Made by a program: the position numbers and the translations under genes
The notes under the pieces: model-generated
What the model was told of the DNA's origin: nothing
Databases searched by the model: none
What the model saw: only the letters and a program-made list of their open reading frames with translations
In this document: positions 52,397 through 64,000 of the stretch, piece by piece
Numbering within the stretch: position 1 is the stretch's first letter
Layout: the number at the start of each line of letters is the position of its first letter
NCBI GenBank assembly: GCA_007844125.1
Contig: CM017561.1
Location: 62,601,256-62,665,255 of the forward strand
Direction: 5' to 3'
DNA: 64,000 nucleotides
DNA from: Sinonovacula constricta
Taxonomy: Eukaryota; Mollusca; Bivalvia; Cardiida; Solecurtidae

Positions 52397-52561
52397 ATGC
52401 CGGATATTGCCGTCGGAGTAGCTATTGTTTTACTACTTGCATTATACTTAAACTGCTGTTTCTGTTTTAAATGTCATAAGAAAATGACACAAGAGAATTT
52501 TTATGACCTTTCTTCTGTCGCATCACAACGACACTCTTATGGTCACTTTGACAATATTTAG
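52397..52561 (+). CDS. 54-residue single-pass membrane microprotein, or terminal transmembrane exon
   Basis: ATG to TAG, 54 codons. Residues 4-24 form a clear membrane segment ('IAVGVAIVLLLALYLNCCFC'), followed by a basic stop-transfer 'KCHKK'. A polar tail ending 'SVASQRHSYGHFDNI' contains two tyrosines ('NFYDL', 'SYGHF'). This is the layout of a type I or III membrane protein tail. A short frame starting ATG 52331 ends at a TGA that overlaps this ATG (TGATG). The only in-frame acceptor-like AG is inside the membrane segment, so a microprotein fits better than an exon, but no poly(A) signal lies close. No family was assigned. Confidence 0.35.
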   Translation: MPDIAVGVAIVLLLALYLNCCFCFKCHKKMTQENFYDLSSVASQRHSYGHFDNI

Positions 52562-52640
52562 ATAATTAATTATTGGCATGCAATACTCAAGGCAGGTTAG
52601 CTTCTTAAATGAAAACTTCCTCATTCAGGATTTATTCCAA

Positions 52641-52753
<113 letters not shown>

Positions 52754-53084
52754 ATAAATCTCATATGCCATTTTCTTTTGACTATAAAACAGAAAACAGC
52801 AGTTTAAGTAGAATAATTGTTGTTATAAAAAATTGTCTGCTAACAGTGTTTGGCTGTTTAACTATTTTAATAGCATACTTCAACAGTGTTGCTTTCAATT
52901 TGAAGTTACACACTGTACACACAGGTTTTAAATTTATTTTTTACGATTAAAACAAACGAAGAACAAGAATCGCAATGTTCAAGTTCAACATTTTATTGTG
53001 AATAAATGGTGTATTATGATCTGGTCCAAAAGTTTAAAGATGACAATGGTTTTATTGGATATGGAAATATGACGAAGTTCTATG

Positions 53085-53275
53085 AAACATTGCAACAAAT
53101 ACCTGCATTTAACAAAGACGCGGGACAAAGGCATTTACATGCAAGCCAAATTGTAAAGAAAGAGCAAATCTGTGATGAGTCATGAAAAAAAGCAAACCCA
53201 ACATTGGTCGCCTTGGAACGGTCAGTCGGCTGAAGGGACCGACATGGGTGCTTACAATGTTCTGAGGAATCGTAA
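53085..53275 (-). repeat. Dispersed repeat family R1, copy G
   Basis: Minus-strand copy with 'GGACAAAGGCATTTACATGC', 'AAGCCAAATTGTAAAGAAAG', 'CGCCTTGGAACGGTCAGTCG' and 'GGGACCGACATGGGTGCTTA'. It is the reverse complement of the full order seen in copies B-D. Confidence 0.7.
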
Positions 53276-53384
53276 AATGGATACATTAGAACATGTGTGC
53301 GAAATTTATTCCTTTAAATGACGTCGCTAGGTTTTTAATTTATGACATCATAACTTAGGTCTAAATGGATTTAAGATTCTTACT

Positions 53385-53530
53385 GACATTTTTCTATATC
53401 TCTTTAAAAAATCCACTTGGATATACACAGAGGTAAGATGTCTGTAAACCGGTTTAACTACTCCAGTCGGTCTGTTTGCCAACTCATCGTTCCAAGTTGT
53501 TAACTGTTGGAGTTCTTCTGTCTTGTAATG
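53385..53530 (+). repeat. Dispersed repeat family R1, copy H
   Basis: Plus-strand copy with 'GAGGTAAGATGTCTGTAAAC', 'CCGGTTTAACTACTCCAGTC' and 'CATCGTTCCAAGTTGTTAAC'. With copy G it forms an inverted pair separated by about 110 bases. Confidence 0.65.
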
Positions 53531-54004
53531 TATAAATGTCTCAATGTCGTTTAAAATATTTATCAACAAGATACAATACATACAAGACGTTTATGCAACA
53601 ATGACAGATCCGGAAAAATCACGCTTTATTACGCAAACAAACGTTTGATAAAATGGCGTCTATAAATACAATCCGAAAAGTGAATATTTTAACTGGCATT
53701 TCGCTTTAATAACAATTGTGTAAGTAAAGATATAAAGATATATAATAATTTAAATAATACTTCTGTATATTCTAGGACTGTAGTCTGTTATGAAATATCC
53801 TAAATATCGTTTTTCTTGTCTCATTTAATATTTTGTATTAATTCAGTCTCTTCTGTACATATTGTAAATATTGATTAGAATACGATTTATTTTTTTTTTT
53901 GCATATAATATACTTTTATCAGTTTTAACTCCCGATGCAAGTACTTCCTTTTAGCTGTCTCATTTTGATGGGATATTTTACTTACAAGGTTTGTGGGAAA
54001 ACCC

Positions 54005-54185
54005 CTTACGCAAGTGCAAGGTTGGAGCGCTCCACAAACAAGGTTTAAGCACCACAGTCAGTCTTTATGCCGACCAACAGTTCCAAAGCGATAACTGTTT
54101 TTTTCTTTTATGTTTTTAATGTCTTGTCTCTGTTTTTGTCACATTTACTCTGCATGCCTTTGTCTAGAGGTAGTCCAGATTCAAA
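54005..54185 (+). repeat. Dispersed repeat family R1, copy I
   Basis: 'GTGCAAGGTTGGAGCGCTCC', 'ACAAGGTTTAAGCACCACAG', 'CCGACCAACAGTTCCAAAGC', then 'TTTACTCTGCATGCCTTTGT'. It shares its right end with copy F. Confidence 0.65.
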
Positions 54186-54344
54186 CACTTTTAGTAATAT
54201 TTTCCTATTCAATTTAACAACAATTTAAATTTTGGTTAATATTTAATCAATGTTCGACGCAATAAAGTGTGTTGTTTGTCTTCTACAAATACGGAAACAA
54301 CTGTTTTAAACGTTTACACTTTAGATCATTGTGTGGATTTGTTT

Positions 54345-54450
54345 ATTAACCTCCCATGTCGCCGACCTATAAAATACAAGATGTTTCCTTTGCTGGTGCA
54401 GATGTAAATTAGCAAAGAAGATCACGCAGAGATTAATTATAAGAAACAAA
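54345..54450 (+). repeat. Dispersed repeat family R2, copy 1
   Basis: 'CCCATGTCGCCGACCTATAA' .. 'ACAAGATGTTTCCTTTGCTG' .. 'GCAGATGTAAATTAGCAAAG' .. 'GCAGAGATTAATTATAAGAA' aligns with 57428-57530. The unit is about 100 bases and unclassified. Confidence 0.6.
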
Positions 54451-54866
54451 TGGAGTTCAACTATTATCGAAATCGGACTTTCCTTTTTACGAAGGATGAA
54501 GTTTAAATCCGGATTTTGGCGCCACAGGAAAGATTAAATTGTAATTATTCTATTCGTGTGTTGAAACAATTACATTTTTTTCGTTTTTAAAACAGTTACA
54601 AAAAAGAGACAACTTATAAGGCGCAACTTCGACTGACATTTAATGCCAAATGTAACCTATGTATGATGCTATTTTTGGTAAAAATAGGCCCGTTGGGTCG
54701 GGTGTTTTTGTTATGTTTTTATTGTTATTGTTATTACATCAGTTTTTATAATGTTAGCACAAGTAACGATAATAAAATATGATCTTATCAATGTAACACG
54801 AATGTTATGATAAACATTGTTAATGGTAAACAAGTTGCGTAGTAATGATGAAATAAACTCTTTTAC

Positions 54867-55073
54867 ATGATAGCAGAATCACATTTCGTAATACAACATG
54901 TGAGACCAAGTCAAGTTGAGAGTGTGTTGAGCCGGATGCAAACCTTTTTCCATCAAATATTTGACCCGATGTCCTTTTTTTATCCATCGCCAAACGTTGC
55001 AATTTATTATTCTCGGTCGCCCATGCATCCGATGGAGAGTGCTGGGGCCAACAGAGATGGCTTTACTGACTAG
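54867..55073 (+). other. Open frame with protein-like end, unidentified
   Basis: A 68-codon ATG frame includes 'FFHQIFDPMSFFYPSPNVAI' and 'MHPMESAGANRDGFTD'. After the stop the frame continues with a similar motif ('RDRNENGFATT'), as if a short NxDGF-type repeat had been interrupted by TAG. It may be a decayed exon. There is no clear acceptor or poly(A) signal. Confidence 0.15.
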
Positions 55074-55089
55074 AGAGACCGCAATGAGA

Positions 55090-56448
55090 ATGGCTTTGCA
55101 ACTACAGTGAGATTAAACTACTTTTGCTTTAAGGCAGTCAAAACAGGAGGGTTAATTGTGTTATATATTAAAACTTGGCTAAACTTGGATAAATCAAAGG
55201 TGAAGATTTGCCGTGAAACTTATCATCTGAATATAACTATTTGAAAAATATAGTATTGCTAAAATTCGATTCCAATTTTGCCTTCAGATTTTTGTTTATT
55301 GTACTGACGATATGTATTTTGCCAACAAAGTCTTAATTCTTGTTTTTATCTTGTTTTAAATGTTGTTTGCCACTTCGATATTGTCAGTTGTAGTCAATGT
55401 ACAGCCTGTATGTTTGACATTATATTGACTAGTTCTATCTATCACCAGAACAGCAAAAAATATGCCAATATTATATCTATTTTTTTCCTTCGACTGTCAT
55501 TTCAACTCTAAGAATTAATAAGAATATATTATACATTTCATAAACATGTTTTCTTAAATCTAAAGCAACAGAAGCAAAGCCACTGAAAATGGAAATGTCT
55601 GGTTAATAACTATAGACTATAAGTATAACTATAAGTCGTTTAAATAATAAAACATAGCTTTAGTTGGAAATGAAACAAAATACACCATAGTACCATCCAA
55701 GTATTATAACACAACGCACAGCAATACATTTAAGTCATAAAGAGTGAAAGAATATGTTATTTATAAACATTTATATATTTATCACAAGTTATTATCGGTA
55801 TACATACATTACAACCATCGCATTGGAAAGTTTTGCTCGAGGAAACATATTTCACCACCTTCATTAAATTTTCCTTTAGACACATTTCAAACAGTATGTT
55901 GGTAAAATATGTATTTTGGTGCAATACGTATCCATAATAACCTTTAAATGAACAATGGGAATGGCATTAACAATTAAGAAAGTGTATCGTTTTCAAAGCA
56001 ACATCGTTTTGTTAAATACTTTAGACTACCAGCATTTTTTGTCATAAGGTCTTAATTATGGTTGGCATTTTTTTACAACAATTAATCAACTTGGAATGGC
56101 GTCTGTGAATTGGCTGTTGTTTGGTCGTGAACTGTTATAAGGACGTTGCCTGGCAAGTGTCTGTTTTTGTACGTTTAAATTATTAATATTAAGTGCTTAT
56201 AGATGCCGATCTGCTGGAGAAGAACAAAATGTTTCGTTAGTAAAGGCTTCTAAATACCCGTTAAACATAAGCAATGTTCAGTATAGACAACTAGTCAGTT
56301 GTGTTTTGGAAGGCGTGAAGAGCAAGAAAACGTTAATGGTTAAATAAAGCATGAAATATGTCAAGTGTTGTAAGCAATCGTTTTATTCAACTGCATTTAA
56401 ATACTCGGGCAGGGTTACAATGAATAAAGGGTGTTGTTTTAAACAAGC
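55090..56448. other. Intergenic stretch, no gene seen
   Basis: AT-rich sequence. No splice-flanked frame or repeat was recognised. Confidence 0.5.
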
Positions 56449-56454
56449 TCTTCA

Positions 56455-56690
56455 AATGCAATAGCTCAAGTGGTAGAGCGTCGGCTTGCGGTTCGGGAGG
56501 TCGTGGGTTCAAACCCTGGCCGGGTCAAACCAAAGACTTTAAAGTTGGTAGTTGTGGCTTCCCTCCTAACGCTCGGGGCTAAGGGGATAGCATTACGCCT
56601 GACTCGTCGGTGTCAGTATAATGGACCTTTCGGGTTCAGTCTCCGGGCACCTCATAAGTGCCCCTTTAAAATAATGATAGAATGTCGGTG
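56455..56690 (+). mobile_element. tRNA-derived SINE with intact A and B boxes
   Basis: A box TAGCTCAAGTGG (56462-56473) and B box GGTTCAAACCC (56506-56516) are spaced as in a tRNA. The flanking 7-mers do not pair, so it is a SINE head, not a tRNA gene. The body has 'CTAACGCTCGGGGCTAAGGG' and 'GGTGTCAGTATAATGGACCT', related to the elements at 40425 and 42360. It is the best-preserved SINE in the window. The 106-codon frame across it is a shadow. Confidence 0.8.
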
Positions 56691-57427
56691 CACAGTATCG
56701 GCAAACATGTCGGCAAATACCAAACCCAAAACCAATGCTCACACATTTTCTGTACAATTACGTTCGCGTCTTAGCTTCGCAAAACATTAATTTTACCAAG
56801 TTGTTTAGGAGTCATCGACAGTATGTATCATTTTGTCTACAAAAGTAAAAGAGCAAGAAAGCAATTTAACTTTCCACAAATAAAAGATAAATCTGAGCAT
56901 TTAACAAACTTATTTCAGATTTAACAATAACATTACAAAGCCATCTTAAAAAAAAAGCTTAGCAGATCAAAGTATGTAACGAAATTACATAAAAACATCC
57001 GCATGGATTTTTCACTTGACTTGTCTAGCAAAATATAATATGCAATCATTTGTACCCCATCGTGCATGATTTTCCCCTCATGAAGGGACCACAACTGAAC
57101 AAAAATCATTTCACCGTCTGTATGCGATTTATAGAGATACACCTAAGTTCCAGTTCCAAATAGGCTGACAAATGTTTTGCAACCAGACGGCTTTGTTGGT
57201 TCTATATAATTTGTAACTTGCAGACATCCTGTCACAAACATTGCTTCTAATTCGTTCGGCTTTGGATATTTTTACAACACATAATTGACTTGGCTTCAAT
57301 GCTTTCTGCTAGCATAATCTGACACGTGGATGCATCAGTCTGAAGGAAGATTATTTTGTCCAAAGTCGTAAAACCAATGTTTAGAGGGAATGCACTTAAA
57401 ATATTCCGGAGGTTCTCATAAAACGCC

Positions 57428-57530
57428 TACCATGTCGTCGTCGACCTAAAAATAACAAGATGGTTCCTTCTCGGATGCAGATCCAAATTACTTAGGGAAA
57501 TCCTGCAGAGATTAATTGCAGGAATAATTG
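57428..57530 (+). repeat. Dispersed repeat family R2, copy 2
   Basis: 'CCATGTCGTCGTCGACCTAA' .. 'ACAAGATGGTTCCTTCTCGG' .. 'GCAGATCCAAATTACTTAGG' .. 'GCAGAGATTAATTGCAGG' matches copy 1 at 54345-54450, with one extra CGT triplet. Confidence 0.6.
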
Positions 57531-57584
57531 TGTCCGCATAGGTATTAAAATGTATTTAAATCTTGTTGAAATTTAAGTTCAAAA

Positions 57585-57675
57585 TGCATCTTGCTACATT
57601 TAGATGTATTGAAATTCAAAATCTATCTCATTGTATTTAAATGTATTGAAATTCAAAATCTATCTTGCTGTAGAT
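57585..57675 (+). repeat. 37-base tandem repeat, two to three copies
   Basis: 'ATGTATTGAAATTCAAAATC' plus 'TATCTTGCTG'/'TATCTCATTG' repeats twice, with a degenerate copy before. It runs into the TA microsatellite. Confidence 0.75.
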
Positions 57676-57682
57676 AATAGGG

Positions 57683-57687
<5 letters not shown>

Positions 57688-57725
<38 letters not shown>

Positions 57726-57750
57726 CATACATACATATATATATATATCT
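57688..57750 (+). repeat. (TA)n/(CATA)n microsatellite
   Basis: TA run with a CATACATA block in the middle. Confidence 0.95.
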
Positions 57751-57789
57751 TGTATGAATCGGGTTTTTTTAAAAGGTAAGTAATTTACA

Positions 57790-60700
57790 TGTGAAAACAG
57801 CACTAGAATTAGGCGTGTTATATAGTATTAATTTTGGTAAATTTTAAGTTTTTGTACATAAACCAATATCGGTTGTGGACTAAGCTGGTCGAAACCTTTC
57901 TACAACATTTTGAAAATACAAATAAACTGTAATTATATCTTTCTGGAGAAAAGGCAATTTTGCCTTTATTGACAATAATTAGTCAGCGTTAAAGCTTCAA
58001 TGATGAACTAGATGGAAGCCATGTACCGAAGTTAGATTTGTCCCTTCAAAAACAGATATTCAAGTTTGGAATAGCTTCACTAATGTTCAGAAACTGCATC
58101 CTAGTAGTTCGATAAAGCTATTATTGTTTTTCTCACACACATGATTAGCTGGGACTTACCTTATTACAACATAGAGCGGCAAATCTGTACTGAATCATTT
58201 CTAGTTCTTGTAAGAGGAAGAAAAACATAAAAATAAAAAAAAACTTTTCTTTTTCTTTTAAAAACAATACCAAAGTGAAAGAACTGCAAACATTTCCAAA
58301 TTTTATTCCTTTGATCTTATTTTTTAAACATTAAAACCATAATCAAATCAGTACAAAAATGAAATTTATTGTTGCTGCGCCAGAACAAAGGGCTCTATTT
58401 CCAAGTTATTAGATATCATTGATCTCTTATGAATGAAATGAATTTGTGCAATAAACTACGGAACACGTGCTCGATAGCACTTGTCAATCTTTTAAATTAA
58501 AGTTAACTACAGACAAATAATTTTCAATGGAAAATTCTACTTTTAAATAAAGGCTTACAAGAATTAAGTAACAGCCGACGTTTACATGTAACATCGATTT
58601 TACAAAGTTGAACATATTTAAAATATATTTTTGTAGCAACACAGTATGTAGTTGTTGCAAATTGAGAAAAGAACAGAAAAGCTGCGTTCTGTGCTTTATT
58701 CCTTCGAAGACAATTTGCTACAGTAGATGAACAGATGCTGTTTGCCATTTTAATATGTCACTTTGAAAATCGCACAATGAACAGCCCCACTTCCTCTACC
58801 GCCAACACGCAATGCTGAATATCGACGAGGCCTATATTTAATTTTATTTCATTGTTCCGCAATTTCACACTAGCATTATATGTTAAATAAGCATTTAAAA
58901 TGCTAAAAGTATTTACCATCTATTCATATATTCAAGCATATGCTTATAGCGAAACACATATATGATACCAAAAACAACACAAACAAAGAAAACAAAAACA
59001 CAACAAAACAAAACTAAACAACAACAACAAACAACAAAACCCCCACAACAAACCCACAAAAACAAACAACACAACAACAAAAATGAATTATCTATGACAT
59101 TTAATAAGAGAGTGTCAAATAAACATTATTTGCTGAAAAATGCTGCCGTCATTGAAACAGTCGCTTTTGCCTATTTCCAATCAATTAAATAATATTTTAC
59201 TTGTTAAGACTGGATGTATCCAAAAGTATCATACACAAAGTATAATATACCTGTCAATTGAAATTTAATTGTTATTTCATAGATTGAGAATAAGAAGTCC
59301 GAAATATGTTATATAACGGAATTATATCATGAACGTTGAACAAAGAACGGAAAGATCAATGCGCACATTTTTTATCGTAACTAAAACACTAGTATCATCT
59401 TTTCAGGTATATGCATATGACTAAATAAGGCATCTGAATACACTTATATTTGCAGCCTTCAAACTTCTCATTCGACCTGCATAGAAATGCTGACGCAAAC
59501 TCTAATAAATATCAAGAAACGCTTAACTCCCTATTTATAGATAATCGATTATTCAAATAAGCTATTCAAAATTTAGCTTTTAATTATTCTGTACGTGGTT
59601 TTACGTTTAACGAATATGTGGTAATGTATTTACTATACGTTGTATAACAGCTCCAAAATATATTTTTAGTGTCAGTAAATAATCACTCTTGGGTTCCACA
59701 ATTGTTACTTATCACTGGTTAATTTATAATCAGGACGAACTTTTTTTTTATAAATTGTTAAAGCCTCACCAAAGGCTGTATATTCTATTTATGCTGTATC
59801 TTGATTATAATTTACCTGCACCAGTATCTATAAGAAAATATGTATTTCTGATATATCTGTAAGAAATGTTGTGCAACCACTCACAAATTTAGCCAATCTT
59901 AAGATGTTGGTCGTGCCTAGCCAAAAGTCAGTTTGGGCATAATTGCATCATATCTATGCAGACAGATTTTACTCATGAATTCGTTTATCATGTAAGATTG
60001 CTTTGTCTGGCTACTTTCTGAGATTCGTGTTGTCTGTCAGCATCACCATTTGTAACCTAAAGGCTTTCAGCACCAGAGGATTCACTTGTCTTAAATTCAA
60101 TATTCTCACTTTTTCTGCAATGTCTAACAAGATTTTAGAATTGTATGAACAAAAGAGGACTACCTTTCAAACATATCAACTTGTGAAAGATCAGGTTCTC
60201 ACGAAGATGCACACATGTAAGGTTGTACATGTATTATATATTAGTCGTGTTATTCAATTAGCTTGGCATGTTTAGTAACTTTTATATTCTAATATTAAAC
60301 CTAAAATTTCTATACTTACTGTATTGACGCTATAATACTAAGCTTTAGTTCGCTATAACTTATGCAGCTACTACAATATCCTTAAATATCCATCACGTAT
60401 TGTCTGAAAAGATATTACTGTATGCTTTGTCAATGCACACATGCCCCTTGAATTGCATTCAATGGATGGGATTTATACACGAATTTCTAATGAAATGTTG
60501 ATTTTTTTCTTTTCCACAAGTTAAACTTAGTTCTGTTTGTTAAAAACATAGACAGAGTTTATGAATAAGGCAAAGTTTCATTTTTCTTCAGACCATCAAC
60601 CTTTCTCTTGTTAAGAACAAGAAAATTCTAGGGAGAATTGACTTATGACCTCGAAGATTCATAATTATTTGACGCTAACACTGAGTGGTGTGGTTTCAAA

Positions 60701-61425
60701 GGGAATGTGTGAGCTTTTCCTGTGAGCACATTACAACAGCAAAAACATATTCCAGTAACTCGAAACTTTCATTGTCACCATAATTGACAATTGTCGAGCG
60801 TCACGAACAGTACTGTAAAACATTGCAAACAGTAATCAGTCGTATACATTTTCATCTGTGAAGACATTTCCGACACATCACATGCTTTAATCTGGTCTTT
60901 AACTACGTATGATTGGCAATATAAGCTTTTTTTTCAAGTCAGAAAGATTATAAGCCACGTGTTTTCCACTACCTCGCCGCAGTTTCAGAATTCAAGTTAT
61001 TTGGAAACTCTTAATTAACCTTTTCCACTGCTCGAAATAACAAATAAGATGGAACAATCACATCTTACTGCATTTTTTTGCGTATTCACGAAGGATCTCA
61101 AAATCTTCAAATTATAAAATGCACCATCTTATGGGATTTTTTGTCGTTGCTGTTTTGTAAAGAATAGTTACACGACCAAAACAATTTGGAAATAATTTGG
61201 GAAGTACTAATGGTTCTGCTGCTTTTAAGTCGGAAATGCATTTATGCTTTTAACACAAATCAATAAAGGTTTTGTTGAATTAATACTTAAAAAGCTCCAT
61301 TGTGAGCAGCTCTATTTTGTCAACAATGATAGATACGCACTGGTTATGTGGCAGACAGAAATTAGAGTAGCACATTAATTAACAGATTAAAGTCAGATTT
61401 GCGTTCCATCCTACTTAAATCCTCT
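57790..61425. other. Long stretch without a recognised gene
   Basis: AT-rich. It includes an A/C-rich (AAC/AAAC)n low-complexity stretch at 58962-59085 and a 90-codon frame at 60003-60275 without splice signals or family resemblance. Confidence 0.45.
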
Positions 61426-61429
61426 GTAT

Positions 61430-62470
61430 AGGGGCGGTCTTTATAAGGGTGAATACAACTAGATATTGTACTTCAATATGTAGGGGCGGTCTTTATAAGG
61501 GTGGATACAACTAGATACTGTGCTTCAATATGTAGGGGGTGGTCTTTGTAAGGGTGGATACAACTAGATACTGTACTTCAATATGTAGGGGCGGTCTTTA
61601 TAAGGGTGGATACAACTAGATACTGTGCTTCAATATGTAGGGGTGGTCTTTGTAAGGGTGGATACAACTAGATACTGTACTTCAATATGTAGGGGCGGTC
61701 TTTATAAGGGTGAATACAACTAGATATTGTACTTCAATATGTAGGGGGTGGTCTTTGTTAGGGTGGATACAACTTGATACTGTACTTCAATATGTAGGGG
61801 CGGTCTTTATAAGAGTAGATACAACTAGATACTGTACTTCAATATGTAGGGGCGGTCTTTATAAGGGTGGATACAACTAGATACTGAACTTCAATATGTA
61901 GGGGCGGTCTTTATAAGGATGGGTACAACTAGATACTGTACTTCAATATGTAGGGGCCGGTCTTTATAAGAGTAGATACAACTAGATACTGTACTTCAAT
62001 ATGTAGGGGCGGTCTTTGTAAGGTTGGAAACAACTATATATTGTACTTCAATATGTAGGGGCGGTCTTTATAAGGGTGGATACAACAAGATACTGTACTT
62101 CAATATATAGGGGCGGTCTTTATAAGGGTAGATACACCTAGATATTATGCTTCAATATGTAGGGGCGGTCTTTATAAGAGTAGATACAACTAGATACTGT
62201 ACTTCAATATGTAGGGGCGGTCTTTATAAGGGTGGATACAACTAGATACTGTACTTCAATATGTAGGGGCGGTCTTTATAAGGATGGATACAACTAGATA
62301 CTGTACTTAAATATGTAGGGGCGGTCTTTATAAGAGTAGATACAACTAGATAATGTACTTCAATGTGTAGGGGCGGTCTTTATAAGGTTGGATAACACTA
62401 TATATTGTACTTCAATATGTAGGGGCGGTCTTTATAAGGGTGGATACAACTAGATACTGTACTTCAATAT
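61430..62470 (+). repeat. 52-base minisatellite, 20 copies
   Basis: The consensus unit runs 'AGGGGCGGTCTTTATAAGGG' then 'TGGATACAACTAGATACTGT' then 'ACTTCAATATGT'. Copies differ by scattered substitutions such as TTTATAAG/TTTGTAAG and GGGTGG/GAGTAG. No spacers, so not CRISPR. Each unit carries GGGGCGG and a TTTATAAG-type motif. Confidence 0.95.
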
Positions 62471-62474
62471 GAAT

Positions 62475-63255
62475 GCACTTGTATTTCTCTGCAGGTCATT
62501 TGTTGTGAAAATCATATTTCAGATTTTAGTTGTTATAACTATTGAATACATGAGCCTAGATTAACTACATCCTCACAATCAACCTTAAGTTAAAAGTTAA
62601 AGGTAATGTAAAACAATTTTAAGATTATAGTTATTTTTTATGAAATAGATCTCTTGTGGAAAAACATGATCATCACAATTACGGGATTAACAGGTTTGGC
62701 AAACATCAAACCGTTTAGTTGGTATTTTTATGTTCGTTGTTAGGGTTTTTAAAAATGTGTGTGCTCTTTTTCAAATCATAGAAGTTGATATAAAGTTAAA
62801 AGCGGATTACTCTGCTTTCAAAAGGGATGCTCAAAACAGACATTGTTAAGATTCTCTTAGGGGAAATGTTGCGAGTGCCGGCACTTAACATTTTCAGTAT
62901 CTATGCAGTATGCCTTCTGAATATTAATAATCTCTTAAGTTCTGTCTCTTGAGAAAGAGCGCGGTAAAATATAACAAATGCAACATGGCTCTTTGCTGAT
63001 GTTCAAGGCTAGAATAGTACTGGATGTACACGAAGGTGTCAAAATTTTGCTGTATATGCATAATTGTCGTACAAATGTAAACAAACGTGATATTTTGTTA
63101 GGCTTTCCGTAATAAGCCATCTAGCCACTTAAGAAAGTTTCAAATTCAATTTCAAACATTTTGAAACAATTTCCATCATAAATACAACCCTCATAATTTG
63201 TGAGTACACGGCAAATATGCTTGATATTATTGCCAAAGAAAATTGTATGTATGTT
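62475..63255. other. Stretch without a recognised gene
   Basis: AT-rich sequence with short frames only. Nothing with splice signals or a known repeat was recognised. Confidence 0.5.
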
Positions 63256-63263
63256 TTTATTAT

Positions 63264-63381
63264 GTTTTGTGTGTGTGTGTGTGTGTGTGTTTTGTTGTTG
63301 TGGCTTTTGTTGGTTTTTGATTGTTGTTGTATTTTTGTGTTGTTTTTTTAGGTGTGTGTGTGGGGGGGGGGGGGGGGGGGG
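63264..63381 (+). repeat. (TG)n, TTG-rich and poly-G tract
   Basis: A TG run, then TTG/TTTTG low complexity, then GTGTGTGTG leading into 20 consecutive G (63362-63381). It is likely quadruplex-forming. Frames over it on both strands (Cys/Val- or Pro/Thr-rich) are artefacts. Confidence 0.9.
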
Positions 63382-63384
63382 CTT

Positions 63385-64000
63385 GCGGATGTAAACTGTA
63401 AATCTTGATCGATGATGTTCTATCCGAACACAAGTCTGTGACATAATGGGTCGTCTGTATGCAAATATGGCCAATCAACTAGCACCTTTCGTTTAGCAAC
63501 CACTGACCAACGTTTGTTACACCAAGACAAGCCGTGTCAGATTGTAATAACTTACCAGCTTAACTCCAAGCTAGCTTTAGTATTTATTACAATTTAATAA
63601 GACGAAAGAGAAAACATTATTTTGGCAAGTACTTTTTCAGGATTCTTTCCAGCTTTATTACCATAATATACTTTATTTAATTCCTTAACCTAAATGGCTT
63701 ATTTATATCCCATTTGCGTATACACAATATGCATTTTGTCTAAGGTAACTCCACGAATGTTAAATATTTATCAAACTATTATCTTGGCGTATAGCTTGTT
63801 CAGGCGTATCTTTTCTTATGACATTACCAACATCTTTTATAAGACTTTTATAAGCATGGGCTCATCAGAGGTGCACCAGGGACTGAATCCGGCTAATCAC
63901 ATTTTCCGGACATCGACAGACCAGTTGTTAGCCAATCCTTAAGTCTTGAGCATTGAAGAGGGAAGCCGTTACTAGCAATTTTAAAGTGTATGTTGTGACC
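63385..64000. other. Right edge, no gene called
   Basis: An 82-codon frame at 63694-63942 has mixed composition but no splice signals, recognisable domain or nearby poly(A) signal. It is cut close to the window edge, so an exon cannot be excluded. Confidence 0.4.

Noticed and set aside
56455..56530. Functional tRNA gene
   Set aside because: A and B boxes are present, but the sequences flanking them do not form an acceptor stem and a SINE body follows.

Overview
The window is AT-rich, intron-bearing animal DNA, most likely from a bivalve mollusc; a dreissenid mussel is a best guess only. The grounds are spliced genes with GT..AG introns, tRNA-derived SINEs, a decayed reverse transcriptase of a type common in marine invertebrates, many microsatellites, and a dispersed repeat carrying a 'GACTGACCGTTCCAAG'-type core. 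There are no rRNA genes, convincing tRNA genes, CRISPR arrays or prokaryotic operons. Species and gene assignments come from pattern recognition; no database was searched.

Layout. Positions 1-2570 are intergenic with one dispersed repeat and one exon-like frame. Positions 2572-4099 hold the only confident gene: a TATA box, three coding exons and a poly(A) signal, encoding a 210-residue protein with an N-terminal CARD (death-fold) domain and a helical or disordered tail. Positions 5155-6135 hold two old, diverged copies of the head of a large repeat. Positions 8856-32800 are three tandem units of about 7.9-8.0 kb, apparently non-coding, with nested subrepeats and (TA)n/(TG)n tracts. Their mosaic pattern of similarity indicates that the third unit arose by a recent unequal exchange.

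To the right of the array the sequence is a graveyard of mobile elements with scattered exon-like frames. These include an exon-like frame at 33799-33986, a MITE-like inverted-repeat pair at 34695/35123, a terminal-exon-like frame on the minus strand at 36696-36997, and a broken reverse-transcriptase C-terminus on the minus strand at 39461-39972. A SINE and a diverged copy of the array-unit end lie at 40425-41830; that copy keeps a 100-codon frame and an 'ATG|GTAAGT' first-exon motif. Further right are another SINE at 42360, a 44-bp minisatellite at 43571-44806, a possible small two-exon gene at 46057-47264, and a SINE at 47505. The remainder holds a short transmembrane frame at 52397-52561, inverted dispersed repeats at 53.1-54.2 kb, a SINE at 56455, and a 52-bp minisatellite at 61430-62470 whose every unit carries a GC-box-like and TATA-like pair.

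The parts do not form one pathway. The CARD gene is a plausible innate-immune or apoptosis adaptor. The rest records repeated local duplication and mobile-element decay, with a few candidate exons that need transcript evidence.
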